Positions 63,607 through 64,000 of a stretch of 64,000 nt of DNA are shown one piece after another. The stretch is from positions 1-64,000 of the forward strand of contig JAFGBF010000003.1 of assembly GCA_016933255.1 (NCBI GenBank). Reading direction: 5' to 3'. The stretch comes from Candidatus Krumholzibacteriota bacterium (GTDB taxonomy: Bacteria; Krumholzibacteriota; Krumholzibacteriia; Krumholzibacteriales; Krumholzibacteriaceae). The position numbers were made by a program, and so were the translations under genes. The notes beneath the pieces are model-generated. The model had not been told where the DNA came from, did not search any database, and saw only the letters and a list, made by a program, of their open reading frames with translations. Within the stretch, counting starts at the first letter, position 1; every line of letters begins with the position of its first letter.

Positions 63607-64000
63607 TCAGGCTAATCGTGCCTCAAACAGATCCACAACATCTTTGCTGACCTTTTGGTGGCTGTGCATTTTCGCTTTTTCCACGTCTAAAAGGCATTTC
63701 TTTTTTGCATATTCATAATTCTTATACAGATCCATAACAGATTTGAAATAAGCAAGAGGCGTAAACTCAACATAACGAAGGCATTTGAATCTCTTTTCCA
63801 AAGCCAGAGTCGCCTCCGTTTTATTAATAATAACAGGAGTTCCTGATGACATGGCATCAAACAATTTTACCGGTCTGACCGAAGTGCTGAATTCCAGATC
63901 TGGATTTACTGCAATAAGATATATATCAAGTGCTTTTGTAAAAGCCGGAGCGAGACTATAAGGTATTTCCCCTGTTAATATTAGCGGGGCCTTAAGTTCC
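63607..64000 (-). CDS. Glycosyltransferase C-terminal part, cut off by window end
   Basis: The frame stays open to the window edge, so this is the last 130 or so residues of a longer protein. The text reads ...LILTGEIPYSLAPAF, then IYLIAVNPDLEFSTS, VRPVKLFDAMSSGTPVIIN, which is the sugar-nucleotide-binding end of a GT4-like glycosyltransferase (K-x-F-D/E-A-M-S-S-G-x-P). An apparent start at 63864 is only an internal TTG codon. The gene is richer in A+T than most of the window. It probably continues the polysaccharide locus beyond 64000. Confidence 0.8.
   Translation of the reverse strand, partial: ELKAPLILTGEIPYSLAPAFTKALDIYLIAVNPDLEFSTSVRPVKLFDAMSSGTPVIINKTEATLALEKRFKCLRYVEFTPLAYFKSVMDLYKNYEYAKKKCLLDVEKAKMHSHQKVSKDVVDLFEARLA

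Noticed and set aside
1-64000. CRISPR arrays, insertion sequences, integrases, phage genes
   Set aside because: I saw no regularly spaced repeats, transposase or integrase motifs, terminal inverted repeats or phage structural genes anywhere in the window.

Overview
This is about 64 kb of a Gram-negative bacterial chromosome, dense with genes and of moderate GC content. I place it in or near the FCB superphylum, probably an uncultured lineage of the Krumholzibacteriota/Eisenbacteria/Latescibacterota kind. The evidence is several secreted proteins with C-terminal FlgD-Ig-type sorting tails (NYPNPF or NFPNPFNPST motifs), two PorV/PorQ-like outer-membrane proteins, many lipoproteins, TTG start codons behind good Shine-Dalgarno sites, and a PPi-type phosphofructokinase. 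No 16S gene is present, so the lineage is inference. UGA is a normal stop in most genes here.

Layout. 1-500: tRNA-Asp, then an RRM RNA-binding protein (minus strand) with a long leader. 1.0-4.0 kb: a secreted C69 dipeptidase followed by an MFSD1-like transporter. 4.2-10.4 kb: an S9 peptidase-thioredoxin fusion, a thioredoxin lipoprotein, PPi-PFK and an RNA uracil methyltransferase. 10.5-15.3 kb: glycosyltransferase / DegT aminotransferase / glycosyltransferase, then a lipoprotein whose thioredoxin domain is interrupted by one in-frame TGA exactly where the first cysteine of CPPC should be. This is best read as a selenocysteine-containing TlpA-like protein. 15.3-21.5 kb: rhomboid protease, beta-CASP nuclease, and a TldD/TldE operon. 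21.6-26.1 kb: secreted M28 peptidase, LiaF-like and DUF5668-like membrane proteins, class V aminotransferase. 26.3-31.9 kb: a Crp/Fnr regulator divergent from hcp with a shared palindromic operator, then lepA and hemW. 31.9-33.9 kb: a secreted M1 aminopeptidase. 34-39 kb: an envelope polysaccharide block (PMT-like membrane protein with TPRs, Wzz, O-antigen ligase). 38.8-48.4 kb: PorV-like and FlgD-Ig proteins, Na/Pi symporter, TPR membrane protein, DAACS symporter, and an exported PCMT with an M48 lipoprotein. 48.4-53 kb: UbiA prenyltransferase, acyl-CoA synthetase, a small unknown protein, nitroreductase, SpoU methyltransferase. 53-64 kb: a second polysaccharide locus. It has a methyltransferase, an acyltransferase and three GT4 glycosyltransferases on the minus strand, then a beta-helix protein, a deacetylase-like protein, an FN3/FlgD-tail protein, a second PorV-like protein and a partial glycosyltransferase.

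Themes. Many genes serve the cell envelope: extracytoplasmic peptide breakdown (C69, S9, M28, M1, M48), thiol or selenol redox chemistry outside the cytoplasm, and surface polysaccharide assembly. I saw no mobile element, CRISPR array, rRNA or phage gene. The strongest leads are the selenoprotein with its hairpin just after the UGA, the Crp/Fnr-hcp operator geometry, the dipeptidase/MFSD1-like pair, and the exported isoaspartate methyltransferase.
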